From Cololabis saira (Eukaryota; Chordata; Actinopteri; Beloniformes; Belonidae), in NCBI RefSeq assembly GCF_033807715.1, contig NC_084610.1:3357001-3421000 (forward strand): a stretch of DNA of 64,000 nucleotides, written 5' to 3'. The notes under the pieces were generated by a model, which had not been told where the DNA came from, did no database searches, and saw nothing but the letters and a program-made list of their open reading frames with translations. Both the position numbers and the translations under genes were made by a program. Below, one piece after another: positions 45,136-56,112 of the stretch (its first letter is position 1; every line of letters begins with the position of its first letter).

Positions 45136-45665
45136 TAGACGGGTGGATTTTATCAATGAATCATTTGGGAGCTGGAGATCGGCTGAGACGACAGAGTTGC
45201 TGCAATAATGTGGCTGTAATTTCTTAAACAGCGTGGTTGTTGTGAGCAGCGTGAGGAAATGAAGGCATTGAGACGTTGAGTTTGTGTTGACGGAGACAGG
45301 TGGCATATGTTCCCAGCTCGTCTGTACCTGCTGTTTGCTCTGATGCTAATGACGGTTATTAGCTGTTAATTGCTTCAAAGGAGCAAACATAATAACCTTG
45401 AATCCACAGGGCAGTATTCACTTTACAACACACTGTCGTTCTGCATCCGTTGCTTTTATTTTATTTTACTTTATCACGGCTATTAAGATGAAATCATGTG
45501 CTTCCAGACTCCAGCCTGGAATTTATCTTTAGTCTATTTTTAATAGGTGAGTCTTGCTTTTTAAGCACGTCTGCGCCGCTTCTCCAATAATGATAAATGT
45601 TGTTTCTGGATGTTTTTCTTTACAGAGACAATGAGGCTCCAACTTCACCTAAGACCTTAAAAACG
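45136..45665. other. intron sequence, no recognisable feature
   Basis: Unique-looking; nothing supported. Confidence 0.45.
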
Positions 45666-47464
45666 CAGCAGCGGCGTCGTCGGCTTTAGGGGCAGAAATT
45701 ATCCACTGTGGAGGTTTTTATCTACTGACTCTTTAGTTCTTACATCTCCGTTTTAGAGAAGGAAGGAAGGAAGGAAGGAAGGAAGGAAGGAAGGAAGGAA
45801 GGAAGGAAGGAAGGAAGGAAGGAAGGAAGGAAGGAAGGAAGGAAGGAAGGAAGGAGGGAGGGAGGGAGGGAGGGAGGGAAGGAAGGAAGGAAGGAAGGAA
45901 GGAAGGAAGGAAGGAAGGAAGGAAGGAAGGAAGGAAGGAAGGAAGGAAGGAAGGAAGGAAGGAAGGAAGGAAGGAAGGAAGGAAGGAAGGAAGGAAGGGC
46001 GAAAAGAAAGATGAAAGGAAGGGAGAAAAGAGGAAGGGAAGAAGGAAGGAAGGGAGAAAAGAAGGAAGGAAGGAAGGAAGGAAGGAAGGAAGGAAGGAAG
46101 GAAGGAAGGAAGGAAGGAAGGAAGGAAGGAAGGAAGGAAGGAAGGAAGGAAGGAAGGGCGAAAAGAAAGATGAAAGGAAGGGAGAAAAGAGGAAGGGAAG
46201 AAGGAAGGAAGGGAGAAAAGAAGGAAGGAAGGAAGGAAGGAAGGAAGGAAGGAAGGAAGGAAGGAAGGAAAGATGGAAGGAAGGATGGAAGTAAAGAAAG
46301 ATGGAAGGAAGGAAGGAAAGAAGGGAAGGAAGGAAGGAAGGAAGGAAGGAAGGAAAGAAGGAAGGGAGGAAAGAAGGAAGGAAGGAAGGAAGGAAGGAAG
46401 GAAGGAAGGAAGGAAGGAAGGAAGGAAGGAAGGAAGGAAGGAAGGAAGGAAGGAAGGAAAGATGGAAGGAAGGAAGGAAGGGCGAAAAGAAAGATGGAAG
46501 GAAGGGAGAAAAGAGGAAGGAAGGAAGGAAGGAAGGAAGGAAGGAAGGAAGGAAGGAAGGAAGGAAGGAAGGAAGGAAGGAAGGAAGGAAGGAAGGAAGG
46601 AAGGAAGGGAAGGAAGGAAGGAAGGAAGGCAGCGGCGTCGGCTTTAGGGGCAGAAATGATCGACTGTGGAGGTTTTTATCTACTGACTCTTTAGTTCTTA
46701 CATCTCCGTTTTAGAGAAGGAAGGAAGGAAGGAAGGAAGGAAGGAAGGAAGGAAGGAAGGAAGGAAGGAAGGAAGGAAGGAAGGAAGGAAGGAAGGAAGG
46801 AAGGGCGAAAAGAAAGATGAAAGGAAGGGAGAAAAGAGGAAGGGAAGAAGGAAGGAAGGGAGGAAAAGAAGGAAGGAAGGAAGGAAGGAAGGAAGGAAGG
46901 AAGGAAGGAAGGAAGGAAGGAAGGAAGGAAGGAAGGAAGGAAGGAAGGAAGGAAGGAAGGAAGGAAGGAAGGAAGGAAGGAAGGAAGGAAAGATGGAAGG
47001 AAGGATGGAAGTAAAGAAAGATGGAAGGAAGGAAGGAAAGAAGGAAGGAAGGAAGGAAGGAAGGAAGGAAGGAAGGAAGGAAGGAAGGAAGGAAGGAAGG
47101 AAGGGAGAAAAGAAGGAAGGAAGGAAGGAAGGAAGGAAGGAAGGAAGGAAGGAAGGAAGGAAGGAAGGAAGGAAAGATGGAAGGAAGGAAGGAAGGGCGA
47201 AAAGAAAGATGGAAGGAAGGGAGAAAAGAGGAAGGGAAGAAGGAAGGAAGGAAGGAAGGAAGGAAGGAAGGAAGGAAGGAAGGAAGGAAGGAAGGAAGGA
47301 AGGAAGGAAGGAAGGAAGGAAGGAAGGAAGGAAGGAAGGAAGGAAGGAAGGAAGGAAGGAAGGAAGGAAGGAAGGAAGGAAGGCAGCGGCTTTAGGGGCA
47401 GAAATGATCGACTGTGGAGGTTTTTATCTACTGACTCTTTAGTTCTTACATCTCCGTTTTAGAG
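45666..47464. repeat. three-copy tandem array of a ~90-bp unique segment and (GGAA)n
   Basis: The segment GGCTTTAGGGGCAGAAAT through ACATCTCCGTTTTAGAGA occurs at about 45666-45757, 46630-46717 and 47384-47464, separated by GGAA tracts of about 870 and 665 bp. The tracts share a GGGCGAAAAGAAAGATGAAAG sub-block. Copies two and three share GATCGACTGTGG against ATCCACTGTGG in copy one. Confidence 0.93.
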
Positions 47465-48358
47465 ATCCAGCAGAAAAACATGGTCCTTAGAAAGATTGTT
47501 TTGAAAATGCAGTGATCTGTTTTTCTTTAGTCTCTAGAGCCGATTGGAAGTTTGGCTTTCAAACCTTTTAGAGACGGATTTGGGTTTTAAGATCAGAAAG
47601 TGATTAAAAGCTGCAGCTTCAAATAAAATACTAGAAAATTAGTGGGAGACAAGAGTGAGGATTGTAACGGAGGGGAGGGAGCTGGGAAGCTGGTGGGTTA
47701 TAATATTCTCCGTTAGTGCTCTGTGCTCCCATCAGCCATCATTTCATCACCCAACATCCTCCACTTCTTTACAGGCGTAGACCGCAGAAATTAAAACATC
47801 AAACACCTCGAGAGCATGAGCTGAATAATGATGTCAAACCCTCACTCTGCTTTCTATTCTTTCTTTTTCTTTTTCATTTTCGTTTCAGTCTTTGCATTTT
47901 TTAAATGATGCTTTGTTTATGTTGGAAAATGGCTCATCTTTTAAACATGGTTCTGTTGGTCATAAAATTCTCAAATTTGAAGAAAGTTTAACCTCTAAAA
48001 GATTTTTTGATTACCTGGTTAAGGAGGAGGGGTGTGGCCAGGGGCAGAGCCTCCTTTAAGTGGGAAAAAGATCCAATTTTGATGTTGTTTTTTATGTCTA
48101 AAACTGTTTAAACATCTGACGTTAGAAAGGTTAATATTATTTTAATACGCTGACTGAATTTTTAGTTTTAAAGTGCACATAAACACTTTAGTTTGACTGA
48201 AACGGAACTAAACTGAACTCGGATAATGCAAACTCCTGCACATAAATATTCAAACTAGAGATTTATCTCTTGTTTTGGCACGTTGCGTAATCCAGTAAAC
48301 TGGGAAAAAGCCCAAAGCTAACAAGCTGATCCGGGCTCTGTTACCACCTGTGATGAAA
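47465..48358. other. intron sequence, no recognisable feature
   Basis: Unique-looking; nothing supported. Confidence 0.45.
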
Positions 48359-48360
48359 GT

Positions 48361-48770
48361 TGGACTAAGGGCCAATCCCAATACACCCCCTACTTTCTAC
48401 CACTAGCCCTAAAAATGAAGCCACAAACCTTAGGGCCCTTGTAATCTTCCCTAGGGATTGGGACACCACTTGCTACGTCACTGCGTGGTTTACGTTCGGG
48501 TACGTAAGTGACTGCGTAATTACGTTTGCACATACGTCACACCATACCAGGAAGCCGAGAGCTAAAAGCTGTTTTAATTTCAGCTGTAGCGCTGTTAATA
48601 TGCCACTTTATTAAGTTTTAATATTTTTTCAGGTGTAAAAGTAACCGTTAAGATCCCCAACCTGCGCTCAGTTTATCCAAATAACGCCTGTTAAGAAATT
48701 TGATCCGATGTTTTCGGGGATGAGAAGAGCCGCCGGTGATTTATGGTTCCACGTTAAATCGACATCTGCT
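48361..48770. mobile_element. half of a GGGCCAATCCCAA-end element joined to a MITE end
   Basis: Begins GGGCCAATCCCAATACACCC and is the inverted counterpart of 37331-37730. At the far side it abuts GTGATTTATGGTTCCACGTT, the terminus of the GGCTGATTTATGG MITE family, just as the other copy does. Confidence 0.75.
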
Positions 48771-48878
48771 GCTAATCCAGGACATGAGAATACATCCAAT
48801 CACAATCTGAGCTAAACTACCGCGATTAACTAACCCCAAAAACTACAGAGCAAGCATGCAGGTGAACGAGCCAGTGTA

Positions 48879-48880
<2 letters not shown>

Positions 48881-48963
<83 letters not shown>
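48881..48963. repeat. (TG)n microsatellite
   Basis: About 41 uninterrupted TG dinucleotides. Confidence 0.99.
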
Positions 48964-48967
<4 letters not shown>

Positions 48968-48999
48968 ATCCAAACAAAGCTTCACCTGAAGTGTATCTA

Positions 49000-49400
49000 T
49001 AGTGGGGGAGGGGGGGGCAACCCCGCCACCCGCGAGACCAGAGGCCGACAAGGAAGAACCCGGAACCCAGGCCACCAGCAACCCCACAGAGGGGAGAAGT
49101 AGGAGGGAGGCAACCCACCCCCGCGGGCGGGGCCCCCATGACACGGGAAGAAGCAGCCAGAGATCCCGCGGCGGCGGACCGCGACCCAGGCAATCCCCGG
49201 CCACCCGGTCCGGGCCGGACACGTGGCCAGGAGGCCCTCACCCTCCAGGCCAATGACCCCCACCCGGCGAGGGGCCAGCCTGCCCGGAGAGACAGAGCCG
49301 CCCCAGCCGCCGACGCGGGCAGGAGCACCCGCCCCCACGAAAGCGCCCCCTCAGGACCAGAGGGGCGCCCCGCCGCGGCCTCTGAGAAGGTTTTGATCGG
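49000..49400. repeat. GC-rich repeat-like segment
   Basis: Strongly GC-rich against an AT-rich background, with GGGGGAGGGGGGGGCAACCC at its start and many CCCGCG and CCGG words. Open frames here lack any family motif and are probably compositional. It resembles GC-rich 5' regions of fish retroelements, but I cannot assign it. Confidence 0.4.
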
Positions 49401-49440
49401 GCCGCTGGTAATTTTTTGTGGAATTATTAATTCATAGTAG

Positions 49441-51508
49441 TTTCACTTACATGCTGTCGCCAGCAACAGAAAATGACGTAATTACAAGTTAAGCTGCGCA
49501 GCTTTACGCTTATAAACATGGTCAGGTGTGTGCAGGGGGACCACTGCCACCACCACCAGGATAATGATTGGGGCTCGCCAGAAGGGCGGCCCCCGAGGAC
49601 CAACCAACTCTGAATCACAACAGAGCAGTGACAATGACAATTTGCAATGACAGTGGCCAGCCAGCAGAGAACTCCCTAAAGGGCCCCAGCCTAGCTATCC
49701 ATCTGGCAAAGACAAACAATAAAGGCATCAAGAAAGTGGTTAGTAGTGCAGATAACACATAAACGAATTCAGCTCAGAGCAGCAGGCTGGACATTAAATA
49801 GCTATCGTGGACAAAACTCTTCAGCTATCAAATCGGAGCTGTGTCCAGCTAAAGTGGTGTTTATATCGTATTAAACAATACAAATGTGCACTATGAAAAA
49901 TATGTTTCCTTCACATTTTTCATTAGTGTCAGATTATTGATGAAATAAGGTTGATTAATTAGTCAAAGGGAGTCAGAGCCCCGTCTGGATGTTTGCCGAG
50001 GGCCCCGAGAGACTCTGGAGCCGCCTCTGTGTTTATCAAAGCTGCTCAGCTTTCAGAACCCGTTGGCATCATGTCGATAGCTTTAACGGTCGAAGACTTA
50101 CTATTTCAAATATTTGGTATTTTAAAGAACGTGTGTGGTTACGGACCCCACAGAGGGAGGGAGCTGAGGAACTGGACCCTCCTGAAATGTAGTTGCATAC
50201 CCCGGTTAGATGGATGAAAACCTTCTGAGAGGCTGAAGATTGTTTTTTGGGTTTGTTTTCATTTTATAATCTGCATTTTAAATCATTCATTCTTCATTTG
50301 GATCCGGTTGTTAATGAGCTGAGCAGCTGCGGCGCTCTCACATCACGAGGATTGCTGCTGTCTTACACACTCATTTATTTACTTAGATATGTATGCACTA
50401 CGCTCCGACTCCAGTCTGCAGACAAAAAGCAGTCGACTCGACTGCCTGAGTCTACCCTTGAATTATCTGTAAAATACACGGCCCGGTCTCCACAGATTGG
50501 TGTTTTGTTATGCTCTTTGTGTAAAGGAAAATCCATCATTGTGCAGGGATGTGTGAGCACGGCGCAGCCTCCGGGCTGCAGGCTTTGCAGCAGTGACCTT
50601 CGTCTGAGCAATTATATTTCAGAGCCGTCTAACCTGAGACGGTTCTTGAGTCGGTCGCCTCGCCGTGACTCACTGACCCAAAAATAAAACACATCCCAGC
50701 AAATGACAGCCTGTGCAACAAAGACGATGGCTCTGTGGAAGCATTCATCACACAGAGAGGTGATGGAGAAGAGTGGCATGGGTTAAAAGACAAAACTTAT
50801 TCTTTATTAATCTATTTTAAAAGTAGTCTTTCTCTATGGTTTCCCTCATATCTGGTTTTGAGGTGGCTCGGATACCCCTGCGTGTCTGATGCCCCACAGA
50901 AATCCATCAAAGAAACTACTGACAGTCTGAAAATAACTATGCAAGGCTGCCCTCTAATGGCGAGACATAGATGTGCATTTCTTTGTTTATCAAATACATG
51001 TAGTGGCTTTACTTTCATCAGGCCTTTTCAGGCCTGGAAGGACAACGATTTGTGTAATTTATGTTTATTTATTTATTTTATTTGTTTCTGTGCCAATCTG
51101 ACCTACAGTAAGGCTCAATTTTACTTGATGAAGGTCATAAATACTTAATATACCATCATGAATATGTGATTAAACAAATATAAAGAGGTAATGTGAAGGT
51201 AATCCGTCTGATGTCCTTCAATTATTTTGTAGCAGTACCATTTTTATTTACCGTATAATGATAGTTTCAAAATCTCTGTCTCACTGGCTTATATATTGTA
51301 CGATCACATGTGGGATCCTGGTTTTAAAGACCTTTTTTATGTTTTTCAAAAATCTCAGGTGGATAGTGTCTTAAAAGAGTTGCAACATCTCCTGCAGGAG
51401 CATCTTGCAGCCAGTGAGGTTTCCTGACGCCACGTCTGTGACATGTTTGGCTACAATAACAGTGTCTGAGAAGTAAAGATGGCCTGAGGTCGACCCGTGC
51501 ATTCACAC
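49441..51508. other. intron sequence, no recognisable feature
   Basis: Long unique-looking stretch. No dpp10-like exon or repeat terminus recognised on either strand. Confidence 0.45.
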
Positions 51509-51769
51509 TAGGGATGGGTGGTATGGACTAAAAAATGTATCACGATAATTTCTGGCATTTATCCCGATAACGATAAAAATAACGATAAAAAAATACCAAT
51601 TCAACTCCACCTTTTTAACTATAAATCTATCACCACATTCAGTCTGTGGAGCCCCAAAACACTGCTCTAAAAGATACTAAATGCTACTAAACTTCACCAA
51701 TTAAATGGAATTAATAAAAACCAATTATGCCATGTTTGTTACACAAAAATCGTCATCAACGGGAATTTG

Positions 51770-51829
<60 letters not shown>

Positions 51830-52234
51830 TCCTTCCTTCCTTCCTTCCTTCCTTCCTTCCTTCCTTCCTTCCTTCCTTCCTTCCTTCCTTCCTTCCTTCC
51901 TTCCTTCCTTCCTTCCTTCCTTCCTTCCTCCATTCCTTCCTTTCTTTCTTTCTTCTTGCTCATTTTTTTCTTTCTTTCTTTCTTTCTTTCTGGCTCATAT
52001 CTTCCTTCTTCCTTCCTTCCTTCCTTCCTTCCTTCCTTCCTTCCTTCCTTCCTTCCTTCCTTCCTTCCTTCCTTTACGTACGTTGTGCGTGGATTTAACA
52101 CAGAACCATAAATCATCTTTACACAAAAACGTCATCAACAGGAATTTATGGTTTTTACCGTGAAATGACAAATTCTTACCGTGGGGAATTTTTTTGACGG
52201 TAAATCGTGAACGGTAAAATATCGCCCATTCCTA
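51509..52234. mobile_element. hAT-like element with CTTT/CTTCC core, copy 1
   Basis: Starts TAGGGATGGGTGGTATGGAC and ends AAAATATCGCCCATTCCTA. The flanking octamers ATTCACAC and ATTAACGG agree at only 5 of 8. The core has (CTTT)n at 51770-51831 and (CTTC)n at 51832-51927, then TCTGGCTCATATC and another CTTCC run to 52073. Copy 2, inverted, is at 57834-58499. Confidence 0.85.
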
Positions 52235-52745
52235 ATTAACGGTATTATTAAAAGATGCAGAGTACCTGGAGAAATCTCCTCGTATAAGGCAGAAAATCTG
52301 TGTTTGATGCTTCAACCTTTGTACTGGATACAGATCTTAAATCAACCAGTAGTGAGTATAAACCAGAAAACATGTTTTATGAACATCAGTGAGCTGTTGG
52401 CGGAGCAACTTTCCACCACCGAGCTCCGCTCTGTGCTGTTAATTTCACACCATCCATCACACAGCGGGGGAACTTCGTGGAGAACTCGGTGCGACTTGTC
52501 ATCTCTCGCTTGTGAGGAGTGTGGGCTGTGCAAATAACGGCTTCACGTCGCTCTTAGAGCTCAGATCTGGAGCTGAGAGTCAAGCAGCCGCTCCTCGTCT
52601 GCACTTAACATTAAATGTGAGGACTTTAATGGTCTCCAGGTCTTGTTCCGACTGAGTGGGCGAGGCGAAAGCTCACCAAAGGCTAAGTTGCTAATTAGGC
52701 TGATGAACATCTCCGGGAGAGTGAGGATGGTTAAGATAGTATTAC
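52235..52745. other. intron sequence, no recognisable feature
   Basis: Unique-looking stretch between two hAT-type elements; nothing supported. Confidence 0.45.
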
Positions 52746-52753
52746 TCATCTAC

Positions 52754-53453
52754 CAGTACTGGAGTTGAGGGGGATGAAATAAAAACAGTCAAAATCATCC
52801 CCCCTTTCCATCCCTTATGTCATTTCATCAATGAATGTGGTTTTACTGCTATTTCAACATTTAGAGTCATCACCAGAAAAATAACTTATTTGACAATTTT
52901 CACCTGTTTCAAGTAAATTTTCAATTGAAATAAAATCTGCCAGTGGAACAAGATTTATCTTCTCATTACAAGTAAAAAAGATCTTGTTCCACTGGCAGAT
53001 TTTTCTACTTATTTCAAGTGAAAATCTACTTAAAACAGGTGAAAATTGTTGTTTTTTCCAGTGATGAGTCTTGTTTTAAGTGTTATGAGATTTTTTTTAC
53101 TAAAATGAGACATTTTAACTAGAAATAAGACAAATATTCTTGTTAAGATTGTGAGTTTTTGCAGTGATCCATGTTACTTATCCTGTGAAGGACAGAGTCA
53201 TATTGATAAGTTCAGAAAAGTGTTTTTTATTGTTGTGTTTTGATGTATTTGATGTAAGCCCAGTGGATATTTAAAGCTTACAGAAGGCTGCATTTAACTG
53301 CTGCTATGTCATTCCTGCAGTATTTCTGCAGGTGTTTTGGTCACTGCTATTATTTGTAATATATTATATTATTTGTAATCAGCACAAATTATCTGTCCCC
53401 ATATGATAAAATCCACCATCCCCCCTGATTTTATTTTTACAACTCCAGTACTG
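52754..53453. mobile_element. CAGTACTGG-family hAT MITE, inverted orientation
   Basis: Begins CAGTACTGGAGTTGAGGGGG and ends TTACAACTCCAGTACTG. CATCTAC directly flanks both sides (52747-52753 and 53454-53460), a 7-bp match within an expected 8-bp TSD. Collinear with the reverse complement of 22156-22904. Confidence 0.9.
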
Positions 53454-53867
53454 CATCTACTGCTCCAACGCTCGCGTCCTAATGGGCTTTTTTCTTTTTT
53501 AAAGTCCACGTCCATCTCTACGGTGACAGATGGCTGTGACAGCGGGGGGCTAATGTTAATATTCAGCGGTTGTGGTTGCGAGCGCGCCGGTAGGATGGCA
53601 GGCTGTTCCCTTTCACGGGTCCGAGGGTTTGGAGTCGGCAGCAGTTGTTGCTTCGTCAGAAGCGATCATCAGGAAACGTCTGTTGGTTTTATCTCCATAA
53701 TTGTTGGTTTGATTTATGTTTTTTCAGGTGTTTTAACAAACCAGAACGAGGAGCGAGAGCGAAACTCTGAATAAAGATCTAACCATATTTAATGGAGAAT
53801 ATGTTTGGAACACCTGGAGGGGTCAAAGGGCAAAGCTAAGCTGAGCAGCAGGCCGCTAGTGCTAACC

Positions 53868-54377
53868 CAGCGGTCGGCAACCCGCGGCTCTAGAGCTGCA
53901 TGCGGCTCTTTAGCACCGCCCTAGTGGCTCCTGGAGCTTTCAGAAATGTTTGATGTTTTTTTTCCTTTTTTTCTATTTTTTTTCCCTTTTTTTCCTCTTT
54001 TTTCCTTTTTTTCTTTTTTCTTTGTTTTCCTTTTTTCTCTTTTTTTCTTCCTTTTTCCTTTCCTTTTTAAACACGACACTTCGACTTTGTTCTAGACATT
54101 TTGACTTTTTTCTCGACATTTTGACTTTTTTATCGACATTTCAACTTTTTTCTCAAGATTGTACTTCAACATTAATCTTGTCATTTCAACTTTTTTTTTC
54201 GAAATTTCAACTTTTTTATCGACATTTCGACTTTTTTCTTGAAATTTCGACTTTCGCCATTTGCCTTCATTCTAAGGCTGATACAAGACTTTTCATTTTT
54301 TGCGGCTCCAGACATATTTGTTTTTTGTGTTTTTGGTCTAATATGGCTCTTTAAACATTTTGGGTTGCTGACTGCTG
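53868..54377. mobile_element. hAT-type MITE (CAGCGGTCGGCAACCC), perfect TSD TGCTAACC
   Basis: Starts CAGCGGTCGGCAACCCGCGG and ends GGGTTGCTGACTGCTG. TGCTAACC at 53860-53867 and 54378-54385. Opposite orientation to the copies at 955 and 7467. The interior has the GACATTTCGACTTTTTTCTC minisatellite and a T/C tract. Confidence 0.93.
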
Positions 54378-54589
54378 TGCTAACCGTACATAAGAGATCT
54401 CCACTTCTGATGCGTCACCGTCGTCCTCCTTTCAGCACTTGTCTCAGGCTGTTTCAGTAGTGACACTTGAAACCGGGATGAACGGACAAATTTGATCAGA
54501 ATTGAGCGTTTGCCAGCCTTCTGATTGGTCCCTGACTGACCAATCACAAAAAAATGATTCTCCACTGCTACATCCGGCTCAGAATATCC

Positions 54590-55190
54590 GGTTGGACAAA
54601 ACTCTCTCGTTCACATCAATGGAAAAAGCCTAGTTTTTACTCGACTTGCATCAAAATTTAAATCACTGGATTATTTTTTAAACTTTGTATTAGTAAAAGA
54701 AACACTTCGGAGCACACTGCACACAGTGTAGTGAGGGTGCAGCGTATTTTTATCCCCAAACTGGCAGAAAAACAATCCGTACTGCCAAAACAAAGTTGGC
54801 TCGGCAGCAGCTACAACCCACACCTACAACCGCGAAAGCGTTTTATTTATTTATTCTTCTTAAAATGGTAAAGTGGTGTGTTTGGGGCACTTGTAAAAGT
54901 GACACCCGTTACCCAGAGAGAATCACAGGATCACAATCACATTTCATCCCAAAACCAATGGTAGATTACTAAAGATGTCTGCTTTGGATAAAGCTATGTG
55001 GACGGCCACACCTTCCACCTTCCATCAGCTAAACTCAACAAAAAACTCACTACATAGAACCTGAAGTGTTCTTTTTTTATTTATATCTAGTTGCTTTTGA
55101 TTTTCTTTGGTACATTGATTAGAAATAAAGTGATGTAAAACCTGGTTTTTACAATGAAAGTGGACGGGAGAGATGAGAGTTTTGTCCAAC
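54590..55190. mobile_element. TIR element carrying a THAP-domain fragment
   Basis: Left CGGTTGGACAAAACTCTCTC; right GAGAGTTTTGTCCAACC, inverted repeats of about 17 bp extending imperfectly inward (AAAAAGCCTAGTTTTTAC against GTAAAACCTGGTTTTTAC). The THAP-like frame suggests a P-element-like or other THAP-encoding transposon. No transposase catalytic region is present. Confidence 0.7.
54865..55032 (+). pseudogene. THAP zinc-finger N-terminal fragment with in-frame stop
   Basis: Begins MVKWCVWGTCKSDTRYPER and continues to HFIPKP, then a TAA stop (54970-54972), and the same frame resumes with RCLLWIKLCGRPHLPPS before a second stop. C-x4-C, the Pro-rich HFIPKP and W-x3-CGRPH follow the THAP layout (C-x2-4-C ... 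W ... CGR). The terminal C-x2-H pair expected in VCSLHF is missing, so no complete finger can form. Confidence 0.7.
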
Positions 55191-55195
55191 CCAGC

Positions 55196-56112
55196 GACGG
55201 GGGCGACCTAGCGACGGGGGCGACCTAGCAACGGGGGAGACCTAGCAACGGGGCCGACCTAGCAACGGGGGCGACCTAGCAACGGGGGCGACCTAGCAAC
55301 GGGGGTAACCTAGCAACGGGGCCGACCTAGCAACGGGGGCGACCTAGCAACGGGGGCGTCTTAGCAACGGGGGCGACCCTAGCAACGGGGTGACCTAGCA
55401 ATGTGGGCGACCTAGCAACGGGGGTAACCTAGCAACGGGGGTAACCTAGCTACGGAGGCGACCTAGCAACGTGGGCGACCTAGCAACGGGGGCGACCTAG
55501 CAACGGGGGCGTCTTAGCAACGGGGGCGACCAGGCAACGGAGGCGACCTAGCAACGGGGGCGACCTAGCAACGGGGGCGACCTAGCAACGGGGGAGACCT
55601 AGCAACGGGGGCGACCTAGCAACGGGGGAGACCTAGCAACGGGGGCGACCCTAGCAACGGGGGCGACCTAGCAACGGGGGTCACCTAGCAACGGGGGCGA
55701 CCTAGCAACGGGGGCGACCAGGCAACAGGGGCGACCAGGCAACAGAGGCGACCTAGCAATGTGGGCGACCTAGCAACGGGGGTAACCTAGCAACGGGGGT
55801 ACCCTAGCTACGGAGGCGACCTAGCAACGTGGGCGACCTAGCAACGGGGGCGACCTAGCAAGGGGGGCGTCTTAGCAACGGGGGCGACCTAGCAACGGAG
55901 GCGACCTAGCAACGGGGGCGACCTAGCAACGGAGGCGACCTAGCAACGGGGGCGACCTAGCAATGGGGGAGACCTAGCAACGGGGGCGACCTAGCAACGG
56001 GGGCGACCTAGCAACGGGGGCGACCCTAGCAACGGGGGCGACCTAGCAACGGGGGTAACCTAGCAACGGGGGTAACCTAGCAACGGGGGAGACCTAGCAA
56101 CGGGGGCGACCC
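55196..56112. repeat. 17-bp minisatellite CGACCTAGCAACGGGGG, about 54 units
   Basis: Tandem 17-mers with variants at the G-run and the GCGACC/GAGACC/GTAACC positions. CCTAGCAAC is conserved in most units. GC-rich island in AT-rich surroundings; it begins directly at the right end of the THAP-bearing element. Confidence 0.97.

Noticed and set aside
48830..49437. Overlapping GC-rich open frames and a Thr-His repeat frame
   Set aside because: All frames on both strands are open because the segment is GC-rich and next to (TG)n. No conserved motif.
50247..51148. Two medium open frames on the plus strand that might be exons of another gene
   Set aside because: No recognisable domain, no consistent splice sites, and ordinary composition. 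Expected by chance in 64 kb.
55196..56112. Regular short repeats that could suggest a CRISPR-like array
   Set aside because: Units are contiguous 17-mers without unique spacers, in a vertebrate intron. It is a minisatellite.
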